A stretch of 64,000 nucleotides of DNA, from the NCBI RefSeq assembly GCF_035222275.1, contig NC_085882.1:2301501-2365500 (forward strand). The letters run 5' to 3'. Position 1 is the first letter of the stretch; every line of letters starts with the position of its first letter. The notes under the pieces are model-generated. The model worked only from the letters and a program-made list of their open reading frames with translations. It was not told the origin of the DNA and made no database searches. The stretch is from Podospora bellae-mahoneyi. Its lineage: Eukaryota; Ascomycota; Sordariomycetes; Sordariales; Podosporaceae. Position numbers and translations under genes: made by a program. Below, piece after piece: positions 46,913-58,999 of the stretch.

Positions 46913-49512
46913 ATGGCCGCCGTCAACGACAGAGGCCCTGTCGTCACTGGCGCTGATCTGGGCGATGCCCGAAGGCGTAACGTCCCAGGCACTCCCCAGA
47001 CAGTTGCCGTCGTCCCAGAGCCTGATGATAAGAAGAAGGTCAAGAAGGTGAGCACCAATTACCTCTATCTACAGTATCTCGGGTATCCGTATCATCACTG
47101 GCAATAGGATGCCCCGCCAGGGCATTGGGCAGCTTGCGCCAGATCGTCTCCTTGTGGCCATGTGCTAACAGCTTGTGTTTGATAGGAACCGTCCTTCCTC
47201 GAGATCCTGGACCAATGGGAGTGGATCATTGCCCCCATCGTATTCACCGCGCTCGCTTTCTTCACACGTCTCTACAAGATCGGTCTTTCCAACATTGTTA
47301 CTTGGGACGAAGCTCAGTTAGTAGACCCCCCGTTATCTCGTCGTTGTCTTGTCGTTGCAACGGTGCCGCTAACCTGACGGCCTGCGACAGTTTCGGAAAG
47401 TTCGGTAGCCACTACCTCAAACGCGAGTTCTACTTCGATGTCCATGTATGTTCTCCCGAGTATTAAACAGCCAGAGCCTTTGCTAACCGGGCTGTCTTGC
47501 TAGCCCCCCGCTGGAAAGCTTCTCGTCGGTCTGAGCGGATATCTTGCCGGTTACAATGGGTCCTTCGAGTTCAAGTCGGGAGAGACCTACCCTCCTGAGC
47601 TCAACTACACTTTTATGCGCCAGTTCAACGCCTTTTGGGGTGCCATTTGCGTCCCCCTCGCCTACTGGACTGCCAAGGAGCTCAAGCTCCGCCGCAATGC
47701 TGTCTGGCTCGTCACTCTTATGGTCCTCTGCGAGAACTCATACACCACCATCTCCCGGTTTATCCTCCTCGATTCTATGCTCCTGTTCGGTACCGTTGCC
47801 ACGACACTCTGCTGGGCCAAGTTCCATGGCCAGCGCAAGAACAGCTTCGAGCCCGAGTGGTTCTTTTGGCTGTTCATGACTGGTCTTAGCATTGGTTTCG
47901 TTACCAGTGTCAAGCTGGTGGGACTTTTCGTCACTGCTCTGGTTGGTCTTTACACCATTGAGGATCTCTGGAACAAGTTTGGCGACACCAAGATGCCAAT
48001 CTCCACCCTCGCCGCCCACGTCGGAACTCGCGTCGTTGGTCTCATCATCCTGCCCTTCCTTGTTTACCTTCTCAGCTTCGCCATCCACTTTGCGGTTCTC
48101 ACCAACAGCGGTCCTGGCGATGCCCAGATGTCTTCACTTTTCCAGGCCAACTTGAGGGGGACTGAGGTCGGCAGGAACAGCCCATTGGAAGTGGCCATCG
48201 GTTCCAAGGTTACCATCAAGAATATGGGCTATGGTGGCGGTCTTCTCCACAGTCACGTTCAGACCTACCCCGAGGGCTCTGGCCAGCAACAGGTTACCTG
48301 TTACCACCACAAGGATGCCAACAACGACTGGTTCTTCTACCCCAACCGCCGCGATGCCGATTACGATGCCGCTGCCGAACCCCGTTTCATTGCCGACGGC
48401 CAGACCATTCGTCTCCTTCACTCCCAGACCGGCCGCAACCTCCATTCTCACCAAATCGCTGCTCCCATCACCAAGGCCGACTGGGAAGTTTCCAGCTACG
48501 GCAACATCACTGTTGGCGACGAGAAGGACCACTGGAAGATTGAGGTTGTCAGCGATGCTGCCTCCAGGGACCGCTCCAAGATCCGCACTCTTACCACCGC
48601 TTTCCGGTTAAAGCACGAGGTTTTGGGCTGCTATCTCCGCGCTGGCAATGTCAACTTGCCCCAGTGGGGTTTCAAGCAGATTGAGGTTACCTGCACCAAG
48701 GACAACAAGCCTCGCGACACCTACACCCACTGGAACATTGAGTCTCACATTAACGAGAAGCGTAAGTCAGGATTATGAAGTGTGACAAGACCCTTACTAA
48801 CTGTCGATAGTCCCTCCTGGAGACCCTGGCCAGTACAGGTCGCCCTTCTTTAAGGACTTCGTGCACCTGGTAAGTGACTGAAAACCGGCCGTTGCATCTC
48901 GATGACGCATGCTAACTCTGCTAGAACGTTGCCATGATGACCTCCAACAACGCCCTTGTGCCCGATCCCGATAAGCAGGACGACTTGGCTTCTCAGTGGT
49001 GGCAATGGCCCATTCTGCACGTTGGTCTCAGGATGTGCGGCTGGGACGACAAGATCGTCAAGTACTTCCTTCTCGGCAACCCCCTCGTCTATTGGGGCTC
49101 GACTGCCGGGCTCGGTGTGTTTGGTCTTTTGACCGTCTGGTACATCCTCCGCTGGCAGAGAGGGTACAGGGAGCTTTCCCAGTTCGACATTGACCAGATC
49201 CACTACGCCGGCATCTACCCCGTCATTGGCTGGTTCCTCCACTACTTGCCCTTCGTCATCATGGCTCGTGTCACCTACGTCCACCATTACTACCCAGCCT
49301 TGTACTTCGCCATCCTCACTTTCGGCTTCCTCACCGACTGGTTCACCCGCAACCAGAAGAAGATTGTTCAGTACGCCACTTATGCCGTGCTCGACGCGAC
49401 GGTCATTGGGCTGTACATTTACTTTATTCCCATCTGCTGGGGCATGACTGGTCCCAACAGGCAGTACGGCTACATGAAGTGGTTTGACACGTGGAGGATG
49501 TCGGATGCTTAA
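46913..49512 (+). CDS. PMT2: Dolichyl-phosphate-mannose protein O-mannosyltransferase, PMT2 type
   Basis: ER membrane enzyme that moves mannose from dolichyl-phosphate mannose to Ser/Thr of secreted proteins; needed for cell-wall integrity. Six exons: 46913-47047, 47186-47316, 47391-47445, 47504-48761, 48811-48869 and 48925-49512, 741 residues. The catalytic loop reads TWDEAHFGKFGSHY with the Asp-Glu pair, then FYFDVHPPAGKLL. MIR repeats lie in the luminal loop (GGGLLHSHVQTYPEGSGQQQ; IRLLHSQTGRNLHSH). The stretch LNVAMMTSNNALVPDPDK and LRMCGWDDKIVKYFLLGNP points to the PMT2 subfamily rather than PMT1 or PMT4. PMT2 proteins usually work as dimers with PMT1. Confidence 0.95.
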
Positions 49513-50789
49513 ATTCTACCACCAAGGGGATTAGGAGGATGCAAAGGGGGAAATAAAAGGGATATGTGGAAACATGTGTTGTTGAAATGTTTCTTGTGTT
49601 GCTGTACGATGTTTTCGAGGCGTGTGTGGAATGGTTGATGGCGCGTTTGGTGTTGTGTGCATACCTCCTGTTTTCTTGATCTACACAAATGGTTCATCTA
49701 TCTATCTGGCTTGGGCGCAACAAAATCTTGAAGGGGCGTCTGGGTGGGATAGGTAGGGCTGTTGTGTAAAGGGAGGGGGAAGGTGTGCGGCGTTATAAAT
49801 GGGAGAGGACACACCAAAACAGCGAAGGGAAAAACATTCATCGGGGCTCTATGAGACCTCTCTGTCTCGTCATCACTATCTCTAGACATTAAAACTCTAA
49901 TGTTTTGTTTTTGTTTTTTGTTTTTCTTTTGTTTTTGAGGTGGGGAGGGGAAGGGAAGGGAGAGGTTAGATAGATGAATGTGGATGTCTGTCGAACTCAT
50001 GTGCCTGGCTGCCCTGAACAAAACTTGCAATGTGAGATGCCGTATGGCTCTCTAACTTCAACAGCCCTCGACCATTCATGGTTGTCAGAAGCCAGGTAGC
50101 TAGGTAAGCAGACTGGCTTGCTCCTTGACCTGGGTCAAATCATCACAGTATAGTCAAGTCGAAATGTCCATTGGTCAATAAAGGAAACTTTGACATACGT
50201 CCTCCCTTCCAAACAGACCCAGTGATTCAGCCCCCTAACGAAGGACAGTAAACCACCCAGTCCACTGCAAATGACCTCGAGTAAGCATAACTCAGATGAA
50301 CGAGATTTGTGCCGCGAATCGCAGTAGATATACTCCCAAATATATTTTTTTTGCAACCCGTCACACCTAGCCCCTCCGAAATCTATCACTCAGTGGGTTT
50401 CCATCCTCGGAAGGGGGTTGACCCCCTAGGAGCTTCGACAGTCGAAATCCTTAGTCACTCAGAACGCTTCAACGCTGTAAATGCAGAAACCTAGTTACAA
50501 TTGCTCTCCCTTGTCCAGTTTGTTTAATCAAGTAAAATGATGAATAAATAAGAAGGTGAGGGGGTATCATCTAATCTCTCCCTATGCTTTGATGTGTGTG
50601 TGTGTGTGTGTGTGTGTGTGTCTTTTGGACCCTTGTGTATCTTTTTGCTCCGGTGACTTGCCTTGCTTGCTCTCGACAACAACACACCCTGCTCCCTTTT
50701 GCAACTCAACCCCCAGCATTACTATTACAGATCGTCCTGCCCCTGCTCCCCCATAGTAACTCGCCCTCACCCCCAACCAGACTCCTTAC
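49513..50789. other. Convergent 3' region, PMT2 / Rab
   Basis: About 1.3 kb with no gene seen. It contains a TG repeat at about 50592-50621 and T-rich tracts near 49903-49936. Confidence 0.55.
50592..50621. repeat. TG microsatellite beyond the Rab gene
   Basis: About 14 TG units. On the Rab coding strand it is a CA tract in or near the 3' UTR. Confidence 0.85.
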
Positions 50790-51635
50790 TCAACAGCACC
50801 CGCCCGAGCTCTTATTCGCACTGTTCGTCAACCTCACCGGCTTGCCCCCCGAGCTCCCTGGCGGCCCCCCAAAGTTCGGTCCCTTCACGCCTGACCTCCT
50901 GTCATTCAAGTCGTATTTCCCCTGTTGAATGTTCCCAAAAATCTTTTCGGCTACTCTCATAAAGGCCTTTTCTACTCCCTCCCCGCTCTTTGCGCTAGTT
51001 TCGACGTATTCAAGCACGCCATTCCTACGGGCCCACTCCTCCGCTTCTTGCCGTGAGACCTCGCGCTTGTTCTGCCCTCCCTCTGCTTCTGGTGAGGCCA
51101 GATCGGCCTTGTTACCTACGAGAACAACGACGATGTCGGGCTCGGCGATCTGGCGGAGGTCGTTGAGCCAGTCGGTGACGTGCGTAAAGGTGGACTTGCG
51201 GGTGAGATCGAAGACCAAGAGCGCACCGGATGCGCCGCGAAAGTAGGATCTCGTGACGGACTTGTACGTTTCTTGTCCGGCAGTGTCCCAGAGGGAAAGC
51301 TTCATGTGCTTTTGGGAGGCAGCAGCGGCTGCTTCGGACTGGGGGGTAGGGACTGTTGGGGGTTTCGGGAGGCCGGCTGGGGGCTTGCCGTTGGCAGGTT
51401 TTGGGGAAGACGGAGTGGACGGTATTGGGGTTGAGCTAGAGCACTCTTCTGTGGTGGTGGAATAAGGGGGACCGACGGGGACGATGCGGGAGCCAAACTC
51501 CACGCCGATGGTTACGTCATGATGGGTAACGAAGCGGCCTTCGCAGAGACGTATGGTCAGGGAGGATTTACCACAGCCTGAGTCGCCTATGCATACTAGC
51601 TTTGCGATATAGTCCCAGGCGGGTTGGGAAGTCAT
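50790..51635 (-). CDS. Rab GTPase of the Rab2/Rab4/Rab14 clade with a large insertion
   Basis: Small GTPase of vesicle traffic, anchored to membranes by a prenylated C-terminal Cys pair (SSGGCC). Single exon, 281 residues, longer than the usual ~210. Motifs: GDSGCGKS (G1, about 17-24), VTIGVEFGSR around switch I, WDTAGQETYKSVTRSYFRGA around switch II (DTAGQE about 117-122), GNKADL (G4), ETSAKS (G5). HHDVTIGVEFG and the tail pattern favour the Rab2/4/14 clade; fungal Ypt4/Rab4-like is the best guess. About 50 residues rich in Pro, Ser, Thr and Ala (about 55-109) are inserted between switch I and switch II. Its ends lack splice signals that would remove it in frame, so it seems to be real protein. 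Confidence 0.9.
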   Translation of the reverse strand: MTSQPAWDYIAKLVCIGDSGCGKSSLTIRLCEGRFVTHHDVTIGVEFGSRIVPVGPPYSTTTEECSSSTPIPSTPSSPKPANGKPPAGLPKPPTVPTPQSEAAAAASQKHMKLSLWDTAGQETYKSVTRSYFRGASGALLVFDLTRKSTFTHVTDWLNDLRQIAEPDIVVVLVGNKADLASPEAEGGQNKREVSRQEAEEWARRNGVLEYVETSAKSGEGVEKAFMRVAEKIFGNIQQGKYDLNDRRSGVKGPNFGGPPGSSGGKPVRLTNSANKSSGGCC

Positions 51636-53021
51636 GAGGGTTGGTGAGAGGGGGGGATTTGATGGGAGCGAGGACGGAGTAGGAGGAGGAGGAGGAGGCG
51701 AGGGTTGGGACTTGGGAGAGAGAGGGAGGACGGATGTGTGTCTCGGGGTTGGTTTTGTGTCTTGTGTGTGTGTGTGTGTGTGTTGCGATGGAGAACCTGC
51801 GGGCTATCGACAAAATCGAGAGGTTATTAGCGCTCGTCGGCGTGGATCAGGCGAGTTGATGCACGTCGTTCCGTTAGGACTTGGCGGACAGGGGACTTGG
51901 TCTCTGGGTGATCAAGAGATATTATCCGTAGCAAAGGGTGTCGTACAGATGCCGGGCTTGCTGGTATCGGGCAGTGGTAGGCTACTGGTTGACTGGTTGG
52001 TTGGTTGTGTGATGTGAGAAGAGAAAAGCGGTTTGGCAGTTGGCAGTTGACAGCTCCTGATGTTTGAGGGAAGGGTTGAAGCTTGGGGTGGTAAGCTCGC
52101 TCCCATGATTCCACTTGTCCACGGGTGGATCAGCATCCAGCTGATGTGCGTTGCAGCAGGTGATGGGGCCTGGCCAGCCGTTATCAGTGACGCAAGATGC
52201 TGATAACACTCCCCTCCAGTTGCAGATGCATTATGGCGGTCTGGCTGAACAATGTGACTGCGTCATGGGACACTGTGCCGGTATGCATTCTTTCATCTGG
52301 CCGTAGGACTGAATAGCTGCAACAAAGAGAGAGATAACAGCATTCTTTACTTACCGGTATATCTAAGCTGCTTTGTGTTGCTGTCCTGGACCTCTGACTC
52401 AAGAGCTCTCTTGTTCGGTGGGTAAGTTAGTATGTAAGTAGTGAGGACTTCCCCACATAGGATCAGCAGCCTACGTGGGATAGTTGCATAACCGCAAGGG
52501 TGCTTTGAGACTAGCGAGTGTCGGAAAAGGTGCATGGGGGCTTGCAGCACCTGGTCAATGGCCGCCAGTCACATCCATCGCCTGCGTCGGTTGCGTCTTG
52601 CGTGGTGAGCACTGCCGGGCACAGTGCACTGGTTGCCTGCCCTTCCACGCCTTCTCATGCGACAGCTGTTTTGACTTTTGCACAACAACCGTCTCTTACT
52701 TCTTCCCTGGGAGGCAGCAGCAACCTTACCGTATCTTCGGAAACATCTCCTCTCCCCGGAAACTAGACCTTTCGAAGACACCGGAGTCGTACTGATTTGA
52801 GGAACTATACTGTCCCGTCTCAAGTCATCATCATTACATATCTCTGAGGTGCCCGACATACTGCTCCCATCCACACACTATTAGCCAGCCGCCCTGCCCG
52901 ATCCTACCCCCTCTCCTCGTTCTATTTCCCCTCTGGACCACTCAGCAACTGCCAATACTCGATCCAGTGTGTCTGCGAGGAAACAAACGCCCTCTCTGGA
53001 GGGTGACGGGAGTTTATCGAC
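51636..53021. promoter_or_regulatory. Divergent intergenic region, Rab / CTL-like
   Basis: About 1.4 kb with both promoters. A TG tract at about 51764-51783 and a GGA tract near 51681-51699 lie just upstream of the Rab start. No gene seen. Confidence 0.5.
51764..51783. repeat. TG microsatellite upstream of the Rab start
   Basis: About nine TG units roughly 130 bases upstream of the Rab ATG. A second TG tract lies beyond the gene's 3' end. Confidence 0.8.
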
Positions 53022-55330
53022 ATGTTCTCTGAATGTAAGTTTGCCTGGAGTCAGCCGCTGCTGCTCTTGTGTCTCACGGACACCCGCTTATGCCATTTCC
53101 AGATGCCTCTAAATTCCTTGCGCAGTCGCAGTCGAGGTTCTCCAACTTTGCCGGCCAGCCAGATAACGCCGACAGACCATCACAGCCGTCCGGATGGCAA
53201 AATAGAGGCGCGCGATTCGGGGGACGTTCCTATCTCGGTCGGGGCGGCGGTGGCAACCCGTATCAAACCAGCAACTCCCGGTTCGGTAGTATGGCAGCCT
53301 TCGGTTCGAGGTACAATCAGGACGCCCCGTTGTTCCAACCCCCACTAGATCACGATGAGGAAGACGAAGAAGAGAGAGATCGAGAGGCCGCAGACATTTA
53401 TGCTTTGCAACAATCACGCCGTGTCCTCGCCGCCGGCCGACTCGAAGAAAGCACCGAAACAGATAACGATGGGAGCCGCGCTTCGATAGAGCAAAGCCAG
53501 GAGTATGAAGGATCTGGGTCTCTTGGGGAACGTCTCCGAGGCATCCGGAGTAGCTGGAACGGCCCCAAGAAGTACAAGAGGGCGACCATGGAAGAGGAGC
53601 CACCAACAGAACGGCCGGAGCCGAGGAAGCACATACGCGAAATATCGAGGGATAGCACGGATACCAAAGGGATGGAAGATGTTGGTCTAGAATCAACCAT
53701 CGCCTACAGCGAACCACCAGCGGACTTGATGATGGAGGACAGTACCCCTCCGGCTTTCCAGAAGTTCAGGTCGCCTGGCGGTCCGTCGCGCCCGCTGCTT
53801 AGGAGAGATTCTGGCGAGGATTCGGAGCTTGGACTGCGACCGCCCAGCTCAGTCGGGACAGAAGTTAATGCCACTGCGCTGCCGCCAGCATCGTATGGAG
53901 AAATGTTTCGGCACGACGCCTTCTTTGCCTGGATCTACCTGATCGCCCAAGCATCCCTGTTTGCTACCTTTGTCCTAATCTTCATGCATACAAGTGGTAA
54001 CAAGGCATCTGGAGACACTATCTACACCACGCTAAAGGCATCTTTCCATCTGCTGGCTGTCGACACTTTGGTGGCCATCATAGTCTCCATGGTATGGTTG
54101 GCTGCGCTGCGGTCGTTCGTCCGACCGCTTGTCACCCTGGTGTTGGTGGCGGTGCCAATAATCCTCTTATCGTTTTCGTTGTATCCGTTCATTTCGAGTT
54201 ATCAGGAGACTGGTGGCAGTTCACGATTCCAGGATACAGCCATGAGATGGGCAGCGACGATCCCTGGTATATGGGCACTGATATGGGTATACATGGTTTG
54301 GAAAGGCCGCGAGTCTATTCAGTCTGCTATGAGCATTCTTGATTTCTCGAGCCGCATCCTGACGGCGAATTCAGCTCTTATTTTAGTTGGCATGGGCTGC
54401 CTTGCTGCTGTGGTGCTCTGGACGTGGACTTGGCTTTTCATGTTCACTAGAGTATTTCTCGGTGGAAACTTCTCCAGCAAGCTCGCCAGGTTCATCATCA
54501 ACGCTTCGACTTGGTGGCTGGGGGCGTACTTTATACTCATGTACCTCTGGACGCTGTCGATCATCTCCGCGGTTCAGCGGAGCACAACAGCGGCGACGGT
54601 GTCGCAGTGGTATTTCCATCGGAATGCGGTTCCAGCTCCATCTACTAGGGACGTTGTTTCCGCAGCCCTGAGCCATGCCATGACCACTATCTTTGGAACC
54701 ATCAGCTTGTCGACGTTGCTAGCTCTTGCGATCCGCCTACCCCTACTGGTTTTGCCGCGGAGACTGGCTCATATCCTGACCATGTTTGTCTACTCGTTCA
54801 TTCCGACCCCGATCGCGGCATTGACGAACCCGTTGACCTTGACATATGCGGCCATCCACTCGCAACCGCTGTCGATTTCGGCCAGGGGTCTGTCATCGAT
54901 GGAATTCCTAGCACCCCAACGGCCTACCACTACTCTCACACCTGCCGCGTTGCCCAAGCATAACAGGCATTCGCCTCTTCTTCCCTATCGGCTTGCGAAG
55001 CTGATCCTTCACGCCACGCGCTTCATGATGGCCATTGCGCTGGGATTTGCAGGGTGGGTCATGACTGCGAAGCAACTCGAAATCGAAAGGCAGGGCAAGG
55101 TGGGCATCCGGGGAAGCGCCTATGCGTATGTGGTTGGGTTAATCGCCAGCTTCATAGGCTGGGGCATTTTGGGAGCCATGGAGGGCATTCTCAGCGGCAT
55201 TGTTGATGGCGTAGTGGTCTGCTATGGCAGCGAGAAGAGAATGTTGACCGGAGCGGGAGGATACTGCATGGAGGCGGCGAACCTGTTTGGGGATAGAAGG
55301 GGACAGGGTGACAGAGAGTCTATCTATTAG
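53022..55330 (+). CDS. SLC44/CTL (Pns1)-type multi-pass membrane protein
   Basis: Choline-transporter-like family membrane protein; yeast Pns1 has no proven substrate. Exon 1 is only 13 nt (53022-53034, MFSE then T); intron 53035-53102; exon 2 53103-55330; 746 residues, reading MFSEYASKFLAQSQSRF at the join. Residues 1 to about 270 are charged, low-complexity and cytosolic. Membrane segments begin at about 285 (FFAWIYLIAQASLFATFVLIF) and about ten to twelve follow. Family landmarks include SQWYFHRN near 525 and the end segment with GAGGYCMEAANLF. The downstream 3' region is very T-rich. Micro-exon and start are inferred from GTAAGT and TTTCCAG signals; the longer frame upstream lacks an ATG. 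Confidence 0.88.
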
Positions 55331-56221
55331 AGAGACTTTTTTTTTATTTTTTTATTTTTGGAACTTTTTGGTTTTTTTTTTTTTATATATATGCTCAAGC
55401 GCGGCGTTGTTGTGGATTATCATTATTATGGAACATACATTAGGAATGGGATGAAAGAATGATTGGTTTAAGTTTTCTTGTTTATTTTATAGTGGTGGTA
55501 GGGATTACCGGGAGTAGAGAGTATTGCATGGACTGGTGTCCGGTAGAACGGAGACGGGGTTGTATAAGGGTTAACTCTAACTTGAAGAGCAGCATCGTTA
55601 TAGTGAACAGGATTACCTGTGTCGTTACAAACTAGAATTGATCATGATATTCTATTTTGTTACTGCCGCACGCTGCGGGGCTGTGTAGGTCTGGGCAGGA
55701 GGGAGAAGGCGACTCACTCTCTATGGAATCAGATGGACAGCACGATGCCATGACGCCTTCCCGCCCCGGATCGAACCAAGAAGGGGGCTGTGCAAATGGT
55801 CGGGTGAAGTCGAAAGTCCGTCGTTCGTCTTTTGCCCCTCACTGAGCAGCTCTACCTCCAACATCATCATACGCCACACTCGACTACGTATGCTTGTCGA
55901 CCAGGTGTAAAAAAGGTGCCTCCTCTTATCAAGCATCTGTTATAAAAGGGTATGTACATGAATTTTGTTGTTATTCTCGTGTTCTCTTGCTCAATTTTCG
56001 AAATATTTTTCTCTTACATTGACCAAACTTCCCTCTCTTATCGATTGCCCCTCTTTCGTCATCATAGCTCGCTCTTGATCACTGTGCCCCGCCATTTCCC
56101 CTGACAAGACAGATCTTGCCACTTACACCAAAGTAGTCGCGAAAAAGATATCCTAGAAATCGGCATTTTCAGCATTTCATTTTGCCGTTCAACAATCAGC
56201 TTGCTATTATCCCACAAAAAC
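55331..56221. other. Intergenic: CTL-like 3' / WW-protein promoter
   Basis: Begins with T-runs at about 55337-55384. No gene seen; the frame at 55657-55845 has no motif. Confidence 0.5.
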
Positions 56222-57280
56222 ATGGCCGACTTTGACGCTCCCACCGGCCCTCCCCCGCCCAAGGTGCCAGAAGGCTGGGTCGCGCGCTGGAACGACCAGT
56301 ACAAGGAATGGTTAGTAGCTTCTTCCCCTTCCCCCCCCTCTACCCAAGCCCCATTACTAACATTTGTTAGGTTCTATGTAAACACCTACACCAAAAAGTC
56401 CCAATGGGAAAAACCCACCCAGCCGGCCATCCCGCCCCGCGATGACGCTCCTGCCGGTCCGCCCCCGAGTTACACCGCCGGGGATGATAAACCTGTTGTT
56501 GTTTCTGATGCAAAGGTCAATCCTTACGATAATACCAACCAGTCGACTACGGGCGGTGCGTCCGGATCTGGGACCCATCAAACCGAAAGCGAAGACGAAC
56601 GCCTGGCTAGGCAGCTACAGGCGGAGGAGGACGCTAGGGCGCGGTCTCATGGGGGTACTACAACGCCGCAGCAGAGCTTTCCAGGACAGCTCCCGCCTAG
56701 ACCGGATAATCTTGAGAAGGGGAAGAGTTTCTTGGGGAAGTTGTTTGGGGGAAAGAAGGGGGGCGGCGGTAGTCATGGGTCGGGGGGGACATTGGGTGGG
56801 TTGGGGGGGTTGATGGCTAATCGCCCTGGGAGTCACAGTCAGTATCCGGGGGGTTATGGAGGGCCGGCGCCGCCTCCTCAGGGAGCTTATGGTGGTGGTG
56901 GTTATCCTCCTCAGGGAGGATACGGCGGTTATCCTCCTCAGCAGGGGTATGGAGGTTACCCTCCTCAGCAGGGTTATCCGCAGCAGGGTTATGGGGGTTA
57001 TCCTCCTCAGGGGGGGTATGGGGGTTATCCTCCTCAGGGGGGGTATGGGGGTTATCCTCAGCAGGGCTATGGTGCTCACGGTAGGCCCGCGAAGAGTGGT
57101 CCTGGGATGGGGATGATGGCTGGTGGTGCGGCGTTGGGTGTGGGTGCTGGATTGCTTGGTGGTGCGTTGGTTGCGGATGCGATACATGACAATCAGCAGG
57201 AGGCTTATCAGGAGGGGTATCAGGATGGGGCGGAGGGGGATTTTGGTGGGGGGGATGATTTTGGGGGTGGTGATTTCTAG
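56222..57280 (+). CDS. WW-domain protein with Gly/Tyr/Pro/Gln repeats (Wwm1-like)
   Basis: Exons 56222-56310 and 56371-57280, 332 residues. The WW domain is at about 15-48: [20 protein letters not shown] then SQWEKPTQP, with both signature Trp residues, split by the intron inside the middle Trp codon. Such domains bind proline-rich PPxY-type peptides. A charged middle ([20 protein letters not shown]) is followed by a lysine/glycine stretch and a long array of [18 protein letters not shown] units (about 215-290). A Gly/Ala-rich hydrophobic stretch ([20 protein letters not shown]) and an acidic Gly-rich end come last. Yeast Wwm1 has the same WW plus Gln/Pro/Tyr-rich layout and binds the metacaspase Mca1, whose prodomain carries similar repeats. 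That role is inferred only. Confidence 0.88.
   Translation: MADFDAPTGPPPPKVPEGWVARWNDQYKEWLVASSPSPPSTQAPLLTFVRFYVNTYTKKSQWEKPTQPAIPPRDDAPAGPPPSYTAGDDKPVVVSDAKVNPYDNTNQSTTGGASGSGTHQTESEDERLARQLQAEEDARARSHGGTTTPQQSFPGQLPPRPDNLEKGKSFLGKLFGGKKGGGGSHGSGGTLGGLGGLMANRPGSHSQYPGGYGGPAPPPQGAYGGGGYPPQGGYGGYPPQQGYGGYPPQQGYPQQGYGGYPPQGGYGGYPPQGGYGGYPQQGYGAHGRPAKSGPGMGMMAGGAALGVGAGLLGGALVADAIHDNQQEAYQEGYQDGAEGDFGGGDDFGGGDF
56880..57075 (+). repeat. Coding minisatellite for YPPQ(G/Q)GYGG units
   Basis: Units of about 24-30 bases (GGTTATCCTCCTCAG core) repeat about seven times inside the WW-protein gene. Two neighbouring units near 57000-57050 are nearly identical, so copy number probably varies between strains. 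Confidence 0.8.
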
Positions 57281-58149
57281 ATTGGCTTCTAGAGTTGTGG
57301 TGGTGTGAAGAGGAAGAGTTGGGTGGTTGGTTGTTTTCTTGTTGTCTCTATTACCCCTCTGTGTTTTTCTTTGCTGTGGTGTTTTCTGTGAACCTATGAT
57401 TGGGATGGCTTAGCATGGTGTCTACGAAGAGTTGCAGATGGTGTATGTTTGTATATACATGTTATGAATAAATGAGACCAGACTGTTATGCTCTTGGGTC
57501 AACATATGTCTGCTATTGTGTTGCGCAACTCTGGCTGCTATAACAAGTAATGTGAGTTATGGAACGCCATTATGAGCTGAGACTACGGAGTGTGTATAGT
57601 CAGTTACACGTAGTTGACTAGCAGAACCGTGATGTTTTGTTTTGGTTGTGATGACTTCATATTCCAAATACGGTATCATCCTGAGTCCGAAGAGAAGGGG
57701 ACCAAGGGGTGGGAGACGTCCGAGATCAGCAGAGGATATGAGGCTTGGGTTGTTGCCTTTGCTATTATTACCGCCAACAATAACAAGAAGGGGCGGTGGT
57801 GGCAGTGTAGCTACTAGTTCCGAGGTGGTAGATGAATGTGTGGTAAAACTGTCACCAGCTTCGCCTTCTTCGTCTTTACCTTAGAAGTCAGGCAAAGGTT
57901 GCTGGCTCCTTTCGGGAAGATCTTATTCTCCAGTGTGTGCTACTGTGGCCCTGACAATGAACAGCAAGATACCACAACTGTCTCTCATGGTATATGTTTG
58001 ACCATTCTAACCAGAAAACACCCAACCCATGCAAATACATTTGCCCTCTCTTCTTCCCTTTTGCTTCCCACGCTTTATACAACTTTCTATACATATACCA
58101 TATCCACACCCCATCCCTGCCCTTCCCAACCCCCCCCCCTTCCCCCCAT
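57281..58149. other. Convergent 3' region, WW protein / EMC7
   Basis: About 870 bases with both 3' ends. Several open frames cross it without any motif. Confidence 0.5.
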
Positions 58150-58999
58150 TCACCTGTTCTTCTTCTTCCCCCCATCATTATTCCCCCCCTTATTATCCTC
58201 CTTACCCCCACCGCTCCCAGCCAAAAAAGCAGCCATATCAAAATTCCCCATTCCCCCTCCCCCCTGCTGCCCGCTCGCCGCCCCCATCAGCGCATTCATC
58301 GGGTTGCTCTTTTGCTGCTCCTCCCACTCGGCGCGCATTTCCGGGTCCACTATTATTCATCACATTAGCAATCTATCCCACCCCTGTTTTTTCCTCATCA
58401 AGAAACCTACTATTCTCAATCAACTTTGGCATCCCAAAAAACAACCCCATCGAAACCAAACTCAGCAGGATAATCGGGTTCTTGAAGATGCTCAGCACCG
58501 AAAACGAACTCCTCTCCATGAAATAGCTCTTTTGGCCGGCCATCCTCGCCACAACCACCATCATCTTCGATTTCCCGTCCGACACCTCAGTAGAGACCTT
58601 CTCCCCTTTGTTTCCCCAGTCGTTGCCCCTAAACGTCTCCCATGCTTCAATCTTGATGGGTGATTGTTCTGACGGGTCCGAGGAGGAGGAGAAGGAGGAG
58701 GTGGAGGGGGAAATGTCCACTCTGAGGGGAAGAAACGCGTGGGTGAGGCAGTGGATGTCTAGCAGGTAAGAGCCGGGGGTGACGTTGTGGAAGTGGAAGT
58801 TGGATTTGTCCGATAATGGGGCGGAGTGGTGTTTGGTTAGGGAGTTGAGGGTCGCGTGTGTTTGGGGAAGGAGAGCGGCCGGGTTGGGGAGGGGGGCCGA
58901 GGGGGGGATGTGAACTGTTAGGGAGGTTTGAAGAGGGGGGTTGTTGTGGGTGAGGGCGGTGGCTGCTCCCAGGAGGGAGAGGAGGGTTGGTATTCTCAT
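58150..58999 (-). CDS. EMC7: ER membrane protein complex subunit 7
   Basis: Subunit of the ER membrane insertase EMC, with a luminal beta-sandwich. Exons 58411-58999 and 58150-58349 give 262 residues. A signal peptide is clear (MRIPTLLSLLGAATALT). The luminal domain has the family features FHFHNVTPGSYLLDIHCLTHAF and PLRVDI. One membrane segment follows (NPIILLSLVSMGLFFGMPKL), then the conserved ENMDPEMRAEWEEQQK just after the intron, and a Gly-rich, Lys-ended cytosolic tail. The intron join makes the Met of MDPEM from A|TG. Confidence 0.92.

Noticed and set aside
55740-55800. Minus-strand GGTTCGATCC, like a tRNA B box
   Set aside because: The flanking bases cannot pair into a T stem and no A box or acceptor stem fits.
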